Shown: piece after piece, positions 52,701-61,965 of the stretch
Numbering within the stretch: position 1 is the first letter of the stretch
Layout: the number at the start of each line of letters is the position of its first letter
From: Hymenolepis diminuta
Lineage: Eukaryota; Platyhelminthes; Cestoda; Cyclophyllidea; Hymenolepididae
Assembly (NCBI GenBank): GCA_900708905.1
Contig: CAADRB010000003.1
Span: forward strand, 1,797,071 to 1,861,070
Reading direction: 5' to 3'
DNA length: 64,000 nucleotides
Translations under genes and position numbers: made by a program
Notes under the pieces: model-generated
Databases searched by the model: none
The model's input: the letters and a program-made list of their open reading frames with translations, nothing else
Told to the model about the DNA's origin: nothing

Positions 52701-55700
52701 CCTAATAAACAGATAGAACTTCATATTACGTTCGTTCTTGTCATACTTCTTTTTGCATAAAAGGAATGAGTGATAAGTAAATTAGTTGATTTGAGATAAA
52801 AAACCAGTTTCCAATCAAATGATCAACAACACTCAATTTTCCACCAAGAAATAAAGCAACATAAGCAAAAGTCCAAGTATAAGCAATCACGGGGTTTCTT
52901 TTCATAACGCTTTAACAGTCTTCAAACAATCAATCCGAAATCAAGCTCTGATTATTGACTCAAAAAGTCTGAAATTGGTGTCATCAATTTCGGTATCTAC
53001 AACAATTTAATCTTTATCACCTTGTGAGTCGACTTATTCGTATTACATTTGCCGTATGTGAATATCGACTTTTCAACGATCGTTCACCAATTCAACACCT
53101 GGTGTTATATAAGATTCTCAAATATGTGCGTAATTTGACAGCTCAACTACGATTCGGTTAGGATGTAACAAACTTAAAACAATTCGATCACATACCTACT
53201 GTGAGTATTCGGTGCATTTATAACAATAACATCTGTATTTTGAACATTCAATTCATGACGCGGGTTTTGGACATTGGGTATAATGACGTGACAATTAATA
53301 GGCCTAGTTCTGTGTATATTGAAGTAGAGAATAGAAGACTTACGAATTTTCCTTTGCCCCTGTTTCTCGTAGGTGCATAACCGGACAGACAAGCAGGATG
53401 ATATCCATGAAGACATTTTGAGCATCTGAGCTCCACACCAGGCATATTACAGACTTCACAGGGGATACAGTTGCTACACACAAAGTTTTCCTTATCCCCC
53501 TTCGTTATACTCTGGAATCGATCGCAGAAGGCATGATAGGGCTCCGCACAGACCCTACAATATTGTAGCTAGAGAGAGGAAAGGAGGGGGATTAGGAAAT
53601 ATTTGAATTTGAAACCGACAAGAGTAAAACATACATCGACACCAGCAGATCCACAAAGATAGCAGATTTCTTTCGGTGGAGCAGCTGCAGAAGTAGTGAT
53701 AACAGGGAAACCACCGCGATGGGCAATATGTGCGTCGATGACTTCTCCTTCCACGGGGACAACGGACCTGAAAGCAGTATCATCCTCTGTAGAGTCTCGG
53801 GATTCAAAATACATGCCTAAATCACCACCCCTAAGAGATTTTGTAGGGGCATCTGCATAGACATCCAGACATCTCGTGGGATAATTGATGACAGGATGAC
53901 TTGACTCAGAGGCGGAACCTTCACTTGCATTCTCTTCGTCACTTTCTGGAGCATCTACGACTGGAACAGGGATGGGGGATTTAGTTTTGGTCTTGAAGGG
54001 AGTTAGTTCAGATCTCAAGAGAGGAGAAGCGATATTCATGATTTGATCTTCTAAACCTGGGACGGTATCGAAGAGTGAGGGCTGTTTTCCAAGGCCGAGA
54101 GAAGCGGCAACATTTCGGGTTGACAAATTCGATCTCTGATAAGAACGAGGGGAGAATTTGGAGGGTATTTTGACCTAGGAAGAGGAACAAATCGTGAATT
54201 TTAATCCAAGATAATATAGCAAAAGCGAGGAGATAAAACTAACCCTTGGTCCATCTACTTTTGATGCCATCAAATGTCTTCTGCGCTGACATATAGTCGC
54301 GCTAAAAGAGAATATAAACAATTAAACTCAAAACGAAAAATAAAGTTAATATTTGTTGTGAAAAATGCTATAACTGGCGCCCGAAAATGCAAAATGTCAA
54401 CATTATTTTCCTATTTGAGACGAGTAAACAGTGAGCGATTTTTAACTTTCCCTAGATTTAAGATATTAGACCAATACATCAATTAGTGAGTCGTGCATAA
54501 AAATTTTACAAATAAACAAATATTACTATAACTATCGAATTGTAAGTGACAGTAATAATCTTGCATGAAGACATCAAGAGTCTTCACAACACGAAATCTT
54601 TTAACAAAGGAAAAAAATTTTTAATTTAACTGGTTATTACAATGAGTACTGACAGATATGACTAACCCCCAAATAACGAAAGTTATTTGAAAACTTACAT
54701 GCAAGGACGGTTCTTGCTACTTGATCCCACACCGCCATAATGAGCTTGCTTTCTAAAATGAGCAAAGCCGTTAATAGAAAGGTCAATAATAAATTTAGTT
54801 AAAAAGGAGATATAAACGAGCACTACCGGCAGTTGACACAACGACCACAAGGTGTAGCTAGTCCACGACACGCTGCGCAGTTACCACAATCCGCTTTCAG
54901 GCGATTGCCCCCATCCACGGAACCCGTATCGGAGATATAAGCTTCCGCTGTGGCTGCAGATGCAGCCATAAAGGGACTTGTTCCATCCTGCCTCTGTGCT
55001 CCAACGGCAGCCAACTTGGCAGCATGTTTCATGATGGACATTGGACTGCTGAGCTGATTACTTGGGGCTAAAAAACACATGGAAAAATGCACATTTAAGT
55101 AAAGATATTATAGATTCGGTTGTAAGCAAGTGTCATCCTACTATCTTGACAATTTGATAAAATTTTGCTAGCTTATTCTAACGGTTCTGTAACTCATGTC
55201 CGTTTAATCTTTTAAAACTGATCTATTCGAATGTACGACTTCTGCAATCAAACCAATTAGAATTGGATTACGAAGCGGGAGGTCAAGAAAAGTCTAATGA
55301 AAAAAACCTCCGATTCGTTCCCAACCCTAGAACGAAAATTTTGAAGGGTATACTGCAAATTGACTTTAAAGGAACTTATAATTAAGCAAAAGCAAACTTA
55401 CGAGGCTTTCGATTGACCATCTTGACACGCGGGCCAGACCGCCCAGCAGTGGGCGGTGGTTGTAGTGCTGATTGTCGACGATTCTGTTTTCGGATTTGGG
55501 CGCTCTCAAAAGATAAATCACTTTTTACGTCATCCACGTCGACATAGGCAACTCCACCGCTCTCCCATTTGCCTGTCGAATCCAGAGTGATAAAATCGCC
55601 CTGAAGATACTTTGCCTGAAAGATGAAGAGGTCATATTATAAACAAAAATATAAAAAACGAAACAAAATACAAAAGAGAGATGTGGGCGGTTAGGGCATA

Positions 55701-58700
55701 CATTTGCCTTTGGTTTCCTTTTCCCCTCAACAATAACTGGCTTCTCCGGAGATTCTGCCAACTTCTGCCTCTTGGAAGGTCGGGGCTGGTCTTCCTCATC
55801 TTCCTCCCCGACAGTTGAAATCGTGACCGTGGGTGAAGCGAGGGAGCGAAGTGTTGCGATGCTTTCACTACCATTTCTAGGTCTACGACGATTTGCAGTA
55901 GTGCTAATAGTAGCTGTGGACTCCTTTTCCTTCAAAGCTTCCGCATACCTTGCAGTGAGACGTCGACTTCTGCGGTCTCGAAGACTGGTAATGGAAGATG
56001 CCGCCGGCGACGCAGGTCCCTTCAACTTTTCTTCTACGTTCTCTTTCTCCTCATGGTGGTCTTGGGGTTCAGGTTCAGAATCCGTGTAGATTGATGAGGG
56101 AGTGGAAGAATCGAGACTAACAAAGGAATTCTCATCTTCAAACGTCTCTGGAAGGGTCAGTTCAACTGGCAGGGGAATTGTCTTAATGCTTTCCATAACC
56201 TTCTCTCTAGCGCTCAAGTCAGTTACAACAGAGAGACGCTTACGACGCTTGTGCTCTTTCTAAAGAACAAAAAGGGGAACAGTATTGATAGTTACTGAAA
56301 ATTTGCAATTCAATTCATAACAGAATTAATTTCTACTTGACTATGATTAATGCATAACAAGTACAGTCATATAGAGGAGAATAATCAATTAGGGGCTTGA
56401 TCGATTAAATTTGAACACTGTCACTAAACCTTAGTGCTTCTGTACGTTCCTTTTTTAATTGAGTATAAGATTTTCTGAAGGTTGCCTTTTTCAATTACTT
56501 GTAGTAATGCGGTATTTTAAAGACTCCATTGAATATTCTATTCTCTAATTATCACAAAATTCAAATAAATAATTATATTTATAAACCGATGTAATTTTAC
56601 ATTATTTAAAAGACAGATAACGCCAACCAAATTTCAACCCCAGTGAACTTTTAAATTTATACTTTCAATTGTCCCTGAACATATACACGGCCAAAAGACG
56701 TACATCTATATATGATATTTCATCCTTAGAAATACGGTATTCAAAGCAATTTCATCTGCGTAGTCCATTAAGCAATAAGCTCTAATGAACCGCCGTGAAA
56801 TCGGTTTATTGGGCTCTGCTAAATTTTAAAAAAATCTAGCTAGAATCGGAGTTGTGAATCTCAGCTTATATCAGCTAAGCTCTTCACAGCTTAAGCATCC
56901 AATCTTTCAACTTATACGCCTACGTTTAATGTTGAATGGATTGGAACCTGGCTGTAAAACAGGTAATAATGATAAATACTAATGAATGCGACCCTTAATT
57001 CATTAAAAAATGATTTTCCGAAAAATGGTCATTCAAATTTTGCCTTGAAAACGAACCCTCAAACGCAAATAGTCTTTTCGAATTTCTGAAGTTACAACTA
57101 CAATTTGAAATTCTGAGAGATCTTTAATTTTCAAGAACCAGATCTCCGTATTTTAACATCCTCCCATCTCCCCTATCGTAAATGTAACGTATACCTCGAT
57201 GTTTGAACATTTAACGATCCCTCTCGAACTAATTAGAAAATAATGATGAAATAATGAAATAATAATGAAATTAAAAGCCAAAATAGATATTAGTTACAGT
57301 CATGGGGAGAACTACCATGGAAGGGAATATGCCTGAATTCATCTACCAACGTTACTCATTTGGAATTTTCCACGAATTTAAAAAGTTAAAAGACTATAAT
57401 TAATTATAATAGTAAAGCAATCAAAGCTGACCATAGTTAAAGAGATCGTAGGATCGAGATCGCATATAGTAACACTCTTATCTGAACTAGAAGCGTGGTA
57501 GAATACAAGTTGGGCACGACGTTTGAGCCAAGCGGGCCAATCGAGACTAGGTTCCAGGGGATGGAGTAAGCGAAGACATCGTCGGGCATGACAGGGAAGG
57601 CACACAGTCCAGAGGGGTGTTTGATCGATTGGATGATGACCGTCTTTGCAAGGCAGGGCCATAAGACTAGCCAATAGGGCTAGATCTGAAAGATTTTGCT
57701 CTTTAGTTCTAACAGTAAGCAGAGTGAGAGCTGCCTTGTAGGCTAGAGTACAGTCCTCACAAACAACCGTCCTGTTGTTCAGCTGGAGCATATTTCCAGA
57801 CGTCGTTTGGCATACAACACAGGAGAGATTTTCATGAATCAATCTACACAAACATGAAAAGTATAAGTTTAGCGGAAACCAGAATAGTCTGCGTTCAATA
57901 AAGACTTAAAACCTACCTGGATTCAATTTCCTTATCTTCTTTAGATATGTTTTCAGGTAACGGTCGACAGCAACCAAAAAATAATGGTGATCCAAGAGGA
58001 ATCAAATCCTTATTTGATTCATCATCAATCGATGACTTCAACCGTTCGTGAAGAAATTTTAGGGACTCCGCGGTAAAGCATAAATCACACTTTGAGTCAG
58101 GGGAAGAGCATTCACATGAGTCTAAACTGCCTTCAGTTCGGGAACTGAACCATTTGCACAGAGAATCAATTGCTTCTGAAGATTCCTTTTCGGCCACTCG
58201 GATGGCAGAAGCACGGCATCTCAAAATACATGGTCCACAGACTTTAATTAATGAGGAATCGGTGGTGCTAATTGGACCCAAAGTGACTCCATACAATTCA
58301 GGACACGAAGTTGAACAGAATATGCAAAGAGAATCACCTTTAAGGTAGAAGAAAACTGGTGAGATGTGGAAAATAAAAAAAAATAAAAACATTCGAATTG
58401 GGATAAAATAACTCGGTAATTCGATGTAAAAGAACAGACAGGAATTTGGGGACAAAGGGCTAATATAATACCCATCAAGTATTAAATAACAAGCAGAGAA
58501 CACAAACGATGAATTCAAATAAGATTCTTGTTCTTGATATCCTAACTTCTACTACCCACTTTAAACCGATCTTTTATTTGGACAATTCTATTCTGCCTAT
58601 GTACCCAGATCGCATATCCGTAGATAATAAATTTTACGGAAAAAATACTCACCATTACTAGCATTTGAAGACAAGGATCGACACCACAATCGATCAAAAA

Positions 58701-59823
58701 AGGGAGCAAACTCACAAACATTGCGAGTTTGAATGGACACTGGAGACTTAATTCTGTTAACAAAGTACTCGACACATCTCTTATTGCGAGCCCAAACAAG
58801 ATTCTCCTCTTGAGTTAGCCGAGTAGGATAGAAGTAACTAAAAAATCCAGGATGTCTGGCTTTGCGTTTCAAATGACTAAAACAGCAGAGTTTGGCAATA
58901 GGTTAGCATAAAGTAGCTTTATGAAAATACATAAAGGAAAAAAAACATTGAAACTAACCTGTACGGTCGAAAGCCCAGATTTACACTGTGCAAAATTCTG
59001 CAAGCCTTACACCAGGACTCAGGAATAGACTTTGACGTCTCTGACATACTTTCAACAGTAATACAAGTGGGCTTTTTTATACAAAAAGCATATTCAAGGT
59101 GATCAAGATTAACACAGAATTCGTTCAAAAATCCTCTACAGTTGTTGCAAGTCACATTATCAGTATCAATTTCTGACTTGCAGTATCGACAAAAGCGGGG
59201 AGAGGCTGGAGACAGAAAGTACACAAAAATTAAGATACAATCTCAATACTTAAAAAAAATTAGGTATGTAAAAATAAACCTACAAGGAATTTCATCAGAT
59301 TTAACATCTTTTATTTCACTAAAGCAATAAACAGGCCATTAGTGAATAAATTTAAAACAGAAAAAGAATATAAACCTGACAAACTTACTGTTTAGGAGAA
59401 GGAATTTCCACAGATTCATTGACAGCCTCAACGGTGGATGGTTCAGAGTCAAATACTTCAACGTAACAACCACAAATAGCGGAAAAGTGCTTTGAAGAGT
59501 AATCTTTACGCAAATCAGCTGGTACGCTGCGGCTGTTCTGTCCCCAGTTTTGAAATAAAATTTCTAGATTACATTCTGAGCTTATCTCATTACGCAACTT
59601 CTCGTCAATATCTGGAAGCTCAACATTTCTCCTTAAAGTTTTAGCGAAAGCCTACAAAATATCGTGTTAAAAGATGACTTACTTTAAGTACATAAAGGGC
59701 TCGCCTATCTTTTGATGACATGGTTTTATTAATGGTTGACCGCGAAAGACTAACGGAAACACGACTTCCGTTTTCCGATTTTACGCTGCTTCCCCTTTTG
59801 TCAGTCAGTTCTTTTGATGACAT
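35958..59823 (-). CDS. KMT2A: Trithorax/MLL-type histone H3K4 methyltransferase
   Basis: Twenty-nine exons, all phases consistent, total 9081 nt (3026 residues). Exons: 59823-59683, 59651-59389, 59318-59284, 59205-58959, 58876-58653, 58337-57917, 57843-57432, 56259-55702, 55615-55402, 55067-54827, 54752-54699, 54301-54244, 54174-53635, 53568-53344, 51965-51704, 51040-50433, 49673-49511, 49432-48192, 46972-46611, 45798-45472, 44173-43668, 42725-42519, 41444-41095, 40279-39998, 39909-39771, 39144-39008, 38933-38529, 37710-37358, 36063-35958. An in-frame TAG two codons before the ATG supports the start. Domain order: Cys clusters (about 147-560), CXXC (about 897-945), PHD1-3 (about 1127-1299), extended PHD (about 1787-1900), FYRN (about 2058-2115), Taspase1-like site (2586/2587), FYRC (about 2650-2739), SET (from about 2890), post-SET. 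CXXC plus a Taspase site place it in the KMT2A/B (trithorax) branch rather than KMT2C/D. It should methylate H3K4 in a WDR5/RBBP5/ASH2L-type complex in the nucleus. Human KMT2A has 3969 residues; this one is shorter. Confidence 0.93.
36321..36341. repeat. TC microsatellite
   Basis: About ten TC units in the last KMT2 intron. Confidence 0.9.
37170..37290 (-). repeat. SINE-like repeat, family B
   Basis: Plus strand reads GGTATCCTAGAAACGCC, then CACCCCTCCTATCAACAAC, then TCACTGGATATGCACTGATG. Intronic in KMT2. Confidence 0.6.
38529..38933 (-). CDS. KMT2 exon 27: Win-like motif and linker to SET
   Basis: Begins YEPPHSNLCGAARLIPYEK. GAARLIP stands where MLL has GSARAEV, the WDR5-interacting Win motif; Arg 2752 would be the inserted arginine. 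LAFLMCKANRAP follows, as MLL has FNFLASKHR. The remainder is Ala/Ser-rich and mostly helical. Both ends are phase 0. Confidence 0.85.
39008..39909 (-). CDS. KMT2 exons 25-26: FYRC domain
   Basis: Exon 25 has FQLIFTAKS and AAWRDVVSVVADARRARN. Exon 26 has FGLNHRHVIFLLEQLPGAHTC and LRYHFRYHRYR. Human MLL has FLIEQL.GAKHC..YKFRFH at this place, so identity is clear. The join is phase 1 (C|TA). The domain is the C-terminal partner of FYRN. Confidence 0.9.
39998..44173 (-). CDS. KMT2 exons 21-24: low-complexity linker with Taspase1 site
   Basis: Exon 21 is rich in Gln, Pro, Ser and Val. Exons 22 and 23 are Thr/Pro/Ala-rich. In vertebrate MLL the matching stretch carries the transactivation domain. 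Exon 24 has the Taspase1-like QLDGLDD and then a basic helix (MTERENRRALQESVQKARQ). Boundaries: 44173-43668, 42725-42519, 41444-41095 and 40279-39998, in phases 1, 1 and 0. The exon 22 donor (T|GTAGGT) was chosen over a nearby one because only it keeps frame. Confidence 0.82.
40169..40189 (-). other. Taspase1-like cleavage site QLDG/LDD
   Basis: The codons read Gln-Leu-Asp-Gly-Leu-Asp-Asp, which fits the Taspase1 consensus Q, hydrophobic, D/G, x, D, D. Cleavage would fall after residue 2586. It sits between FYRN and FYRC, exactly where MLL1 and Drosophila Trithorax are cut. Acidic and serine residues follow, as in the known sites. Confidence 0.8.
42358..42440 (-). repeat. SINE-like repeat, family B, best B box
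   Basis: Read on the minus strand it has CAGGTTCGATATCC, a perfect pol III B box (GGTTCGANNCC), then ACACACCCAGTGAGTGGAAT. This copy identifies the family as tRNA-derived. Confidence 0.6.
45472..46972 (-). CDS. KMT2 exons 19-20: FYRN domain
   Basis: Exon 19 has a strongly acidic insert (EEQEEGSS to YEDEDQ) and then VTIGSLHIDRLGHI and FLCPVGY. Exon 20 completes the motif with RARRFYWSV and YTLTI. In MLL, FYRN pairs with FYRC after Taspase1 cleavage to hold the two halves together. The phase 2 junction falls inside GYR|ARRFYW. The rest of exon 20 is Ser/Thr/Pro-rich. Confidence 0.9.
45950..46110 (-). repeat. SINE-like repeat, family B
   Basis: Shares TTCACAGCACTTGATTTGG and later blocks with 31078-31302. 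Intronic in KMT2. A further short fragment is near 46370-46440. Confidence 0.55.
47505..47660 (-). repeat. SINE-like repeat, family B
   Basis: Contains CGCATTCTACC, CAGTGGATATGTGCCAGTGA and CTCATGACCTCTGGTCTAGC (plus strand). Intronic in KMT2, between exons 18 and 19. Confidence 0.55.
48192..49432 (-). CDS. KMT2 exon 18: extended PHD finger
   Basis: The longest exon, 413 codons. The second half holds an extended PHD: CLLCARHTD, LIYIGSDTWVHVNCALWS, EVFEEDSGQL, CKDCGRTGATMSC, VHFPCAMS and FFCSPEC. The order and spacing match the MLL ePHD closely. After it comes a basic and acidic helical tail (LRSKKVESLYKHDEEELERK), possibly a coiled coil. Confidence 0.92.
49511..51040 (-). CDS. KMT2 exons 16-17: region after PHD3
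   Basis: Exon 16 begins DQFELMRLYPKQLRNYVILC and has CTACEP, so it completes the PHD3 area and leads into a basic segment (KFLKRSKGGDKK). A long insert follows with His-, Ser- and Glu-rich runs, including seven consecutive Glu. Exon 17 has IERNPPS and TLFPWLD, like the region before the extended PHD in MLL that forms the bromodomain-like part. A full bromodomain is not evident. Confidence 0.82.
50310..50402 (-). repeat. SINE-like repeat, family B
   Basis: Contains CAGTTGACTATT, CGCTGAGTATGC and GTGATCTCCGACTTTGCAA. Intronic in KMT2, just beyond exon 16. Confidence 0.5.
51704..51965 (-). CDS. KMT2 exon 15: PHD3
   Basis: Opens with CPHCTECVHC, continues with CADCAKAE and CPVCHRAYG, and ends LIRCDACEQWMHTSCAQF. 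This corresponds to MLL PHD3, the finger that reads H3K4me3 and contacts cyclophilin 33 in human MLL1. Binding is inferred from homology. The exon joins the next in phase 1. Confidence 0.88.
53344..54174 (-). CDS. KMT2 exons 13-14: linker, PHD1 and PHD2
   Basis: Exon 13 is mostly an acidic, serine-rich linker. Its last residues, CYLCGSAGVD, start PHD1, which continues in exon 14 as LQYCRVCAEPYHAFC. This matches the MLL PHD1 pattern (CFLCGSAG and CCEPFHKFC). PHD2 follows at once: CSNCIPCEVC, then LRCSKCLHGYHPAC. The intron between exons is 66 bp. Confidence 0.9.
54244..55067 (-). CDS. KMT2 exons 10-12: split CXXC zinc finger
   Basis: The CXXC finger is cut into three exons. Exon 10 ends with CGNCAACRG and CGRCVNCR. 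Exon 11 (54 nt) carries KQAHYGG and NRPC. Exon 12 (58 nt) continues IATICQRRRHL. All three junctions are phase 2. In MLL proteins this domain binds unmethylated CpG. The two CGxCxxC motifs and the distal Cys pair are present. The loop between them is shorter or diverged compared with the vertebrate KFGG type, so DNA specificity is uncertain. Confidence 0.8.
55402..56259 (-). CDS. KMT2 exons 8-9: charged linker before CXXC
   Basis: Residues about 582-839. It begins with a basic run (KEHKRRKRL), is rich in Ser, Glu, Arg and Pro, and contains a nuclear-signal-like PSKRQKL. It is probably disordered. Exon 9 has a compact stretch with GDFITLDSTGKW and ends in basic sequence (RVKMVNRKP). No known domain recognised. 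Confidence 0.8.
57432..59823 (-). CDS. KMT2 exons 1-7: N-terminal Cys clusters
   Basis: Residues 1 to about 581. Exon 1 (47 codons) is basic and serine-rich. Exon 4 has CRYCKSEI, then CNNC and WCKACRI. Exon 6 has CIFCSTSC, CGPCILRC and CECSSPDSKCDLC. Exon 7 has CVVCQTT, CEDC and CLPCHARRC. These paired CxxC motifs must bind several zinc ions, but the spacing fits no domain I can name. Drosophila Trithorax has a Cys-rich nuclear-receptor-like region at a similar place, and human MLL does not. Introns 1-4 are only 31-82 bp, and exon 3 is just 35 nt. Exon 7 uses a weak GTCAGC donor, the only phase 0 choice seen. Confidence 0.8.
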
Positions 59824-60490
59824 TGACTATGGCAGCTTTTTAATGAAACCAAATAACGCAACATAAAGGCTATTTAAGTCACTTTTACTTAAACTGAGAA
59901 ACGCGCTTACTATTAAAAATTAAAACAAAATTCATTTCCTTGTTTTAACAATAATAATCGGTTTTATAAATACAATATATCATATATTTATTTTAAAATT
60001 ATTTTTCGTTTAAATGCAGCATAATAAGCTTGCCAATTTTATTATTCAACAGTATATATATCTTTTTCATAATATTACACCACATCAGAACACAAACTTA
60101 ATTTTTAATTCATCCTTTGGATTTTATGTATTGATCAATTATTTCTATGAAGATTTTAGGTATTTATTATTCATTAATATTTGAACCATGTGCTGCTTGA
60201 AAGTTTAGCAAAAAACACTTTAATTGCCTCACTTTACTTGTCCTCAGTACTTCGTTTGAAAAATGCGTAATCAATTACCTTTCTCCTCTGATGGTGGAGT
60301 CGAGCAATTTTGTATTTTCGAAATTCATATGAACATATACTTTCTCAATATTTAATCATTCTGTATGATATTAGGCAGTATTAACAGATGGTGAAGCTGG
60401 AAATTAATTTCATACGGAACAAAAATTCCAACTTAATTAATAATGAGGTGATAATGTAATAACATTAAGTCTGCCGGAGTCATATTGATC
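59824..60490. other. KMT2 upstream region
   Basis: AT-rich, with no open frame. It should contain the KMT2 promoter or 5' UTR. No core promoter element could be fixed with confidence. Confidence 0.5.
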
Positions 60491-61140
60491 TAATGGATGA
60501 GATAAATCAAGTCACTCGTGTCGATCGGTTCAGAGATAGCAGGCAAGCCCCTTCCTCTCCCAATTTGTTAATAGGTAATTTAGGTTTATATGCAAAACAT
60601 TTCTTCTTTAGGCGTCAGGCATATCTTGTCGTCGGTGTCTTGGCGTGATGATAGACATCTGTTTGGATATCCATGTGTAAACACGCAAACACACAGCGGG
60701 ACCGCCTGCGGACACTGCAGTGGAGATCTTAGTACCAAGTGTTGAGATATCTGCTGGCTATAGCAAATATGATGGTATATAATATGGACCGGGACTACAT
60801 AGAAAAATTAGGTCCAATCACTAATATTGTCGGATAAGTTTGGAAGTGCTATAGCCAGCAGTCATCTATCAACACATGACGGTTAGAAATGATTGACTGG
60901 CGATAAGATCTCCACTGTGGTGTCCACAGGTGGTCCCGCTGTAGGTTTGTGTGTCTGCACATAGATAACTAAACAGGTGTCTGTCATCACGCCGAGACAC
61001 CAACGACGAGACATGACTGACGTCTAACGATGAAATGTTTTGTATATAAATATAATTTACTTATTAATAAATTGGGGTGGCTTGCCTGCCACATTCGAAC
61101 TGATCTGGCGACATGGGTGACTTGACTTATTACATCTATT
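60491..61140. repeat. Head-to-head inverted pair of LTR-like repeats
   Basis: The left arm, about 60491-60765, is an inverted, diverged copy of the right arm, about 60847-61140, with an 80-base spacer. Both outer ends carry the GACTTG and TTATT blocks and both inner ends the TGCTATAGCCAGC block. The right arm matches the solo copy at 23472-23750 in order and orientation. TATA-like and AATAAA signals lie near the outer ends. The transcript could fold into a long hairpin. No coding sequence is associated. Confidence 0.65.
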
Positions 61141-61814
61141 CTTTCTATTCGATTGCTGTGGCCTCGATAGATCCTAAACGTTATTTCAGGAAGTGACTGC
61201 GAAAGCTAGTTATATCTATAAACGTTTGTTCGTTCGATAATCATTAAGATGACTAATATCTATATGCGTTCACGAATCCCCTACGAGGGATGCTGTTGCT
61301 GAGATTAGCCGGCTTCTTATCATTTCAAATCCCTAGTCGTCAATTAATATTAAATATCTCTAACACGGATCTTATACAAAATTCCTGTATAATTTCAGGT
61401 AAGTTGTTGGGGTTAGATAGCAACCAACGGTTTGCTGCTAACAAATTACGACAACCAATTCGTAGCTGTTTGAGTAAGAGCTAACAACAATTGTGAAGCA
61501 GAACACCAAGAGTTGAGTAGACCAAACATGTATTCCAAGAAGCCACAGTGAGTAACAGAGAGAGAGAGAGAAAAAAGGGAGAGCGGCGTGCTGAGTAAGA
61601 GAGGAGATGAACAGGACGTGTAGGAGTCCGCACTGAACTGTGTGTCTGGAAAAACAAGGGTAGCTTTATATGAGTCACTTGGGTAAGACCACGCCAGAGC
61701 ATGAGCGCAGATGTGCTTTCTATGTGAAGCGAGGCCGTTATAGAAAAGAGGGGGAAATCGATGGACGCGTTTAGACATGTCAGACAGGGGTTATGCGTCA
61801 TAGGGACATAAATG
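61141..61814. other. Repeat-rich intergenic DNA with a hairpin
   Basis: A hairpin at 61412-61442 pairs GTTAGATAGCAACC with GGTTTGCTGCTAAC around a 3-base loop. A purine-rich stretch with a GA run follows at 61555-61580. About 40 bases near 61495-61545 resemble 28480-28530. It is likely part of a mobile element cut by the gap. Confidence 0.4.
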
Positions 61815-61844
61815 NNNNNNNNNNNNNNNNNNNNNNNNNNNNNN
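61815..61844. other. Assembly gap (30 N)
   Basis: Undetermined bases, inside or next to a repeat. Confidence 0.99.
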
Positions 61845-61914
61845 TGAGGTATTATCGTGGAGAATGCGAATGAAAGGTAATTCTGGAAAATGCACAGAGG
61901 GTTATCCATCAAAG
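61845..61914. repeat. Second copy of the repeat at the window start
   Basis: Matches about bases 6-75 of the window with a few substitutions, in the same orientation. Confidence 0.65.
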
Positions 61915-61941
61915 TAATGCTATCGATTATTGTTAAATGAA

Positions 61942-61965
61942 ATATATATATATATATATATATAT
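61942..61965. repeat. AT microsatellite
   Basis: About twelve AT units. Confidence 0.9.

Noticed and set aside
55772..56089. 105-codon plus-strand frame
   Set aside because: Antisense shadow of KMT2 exon 8, which has biased codon content.
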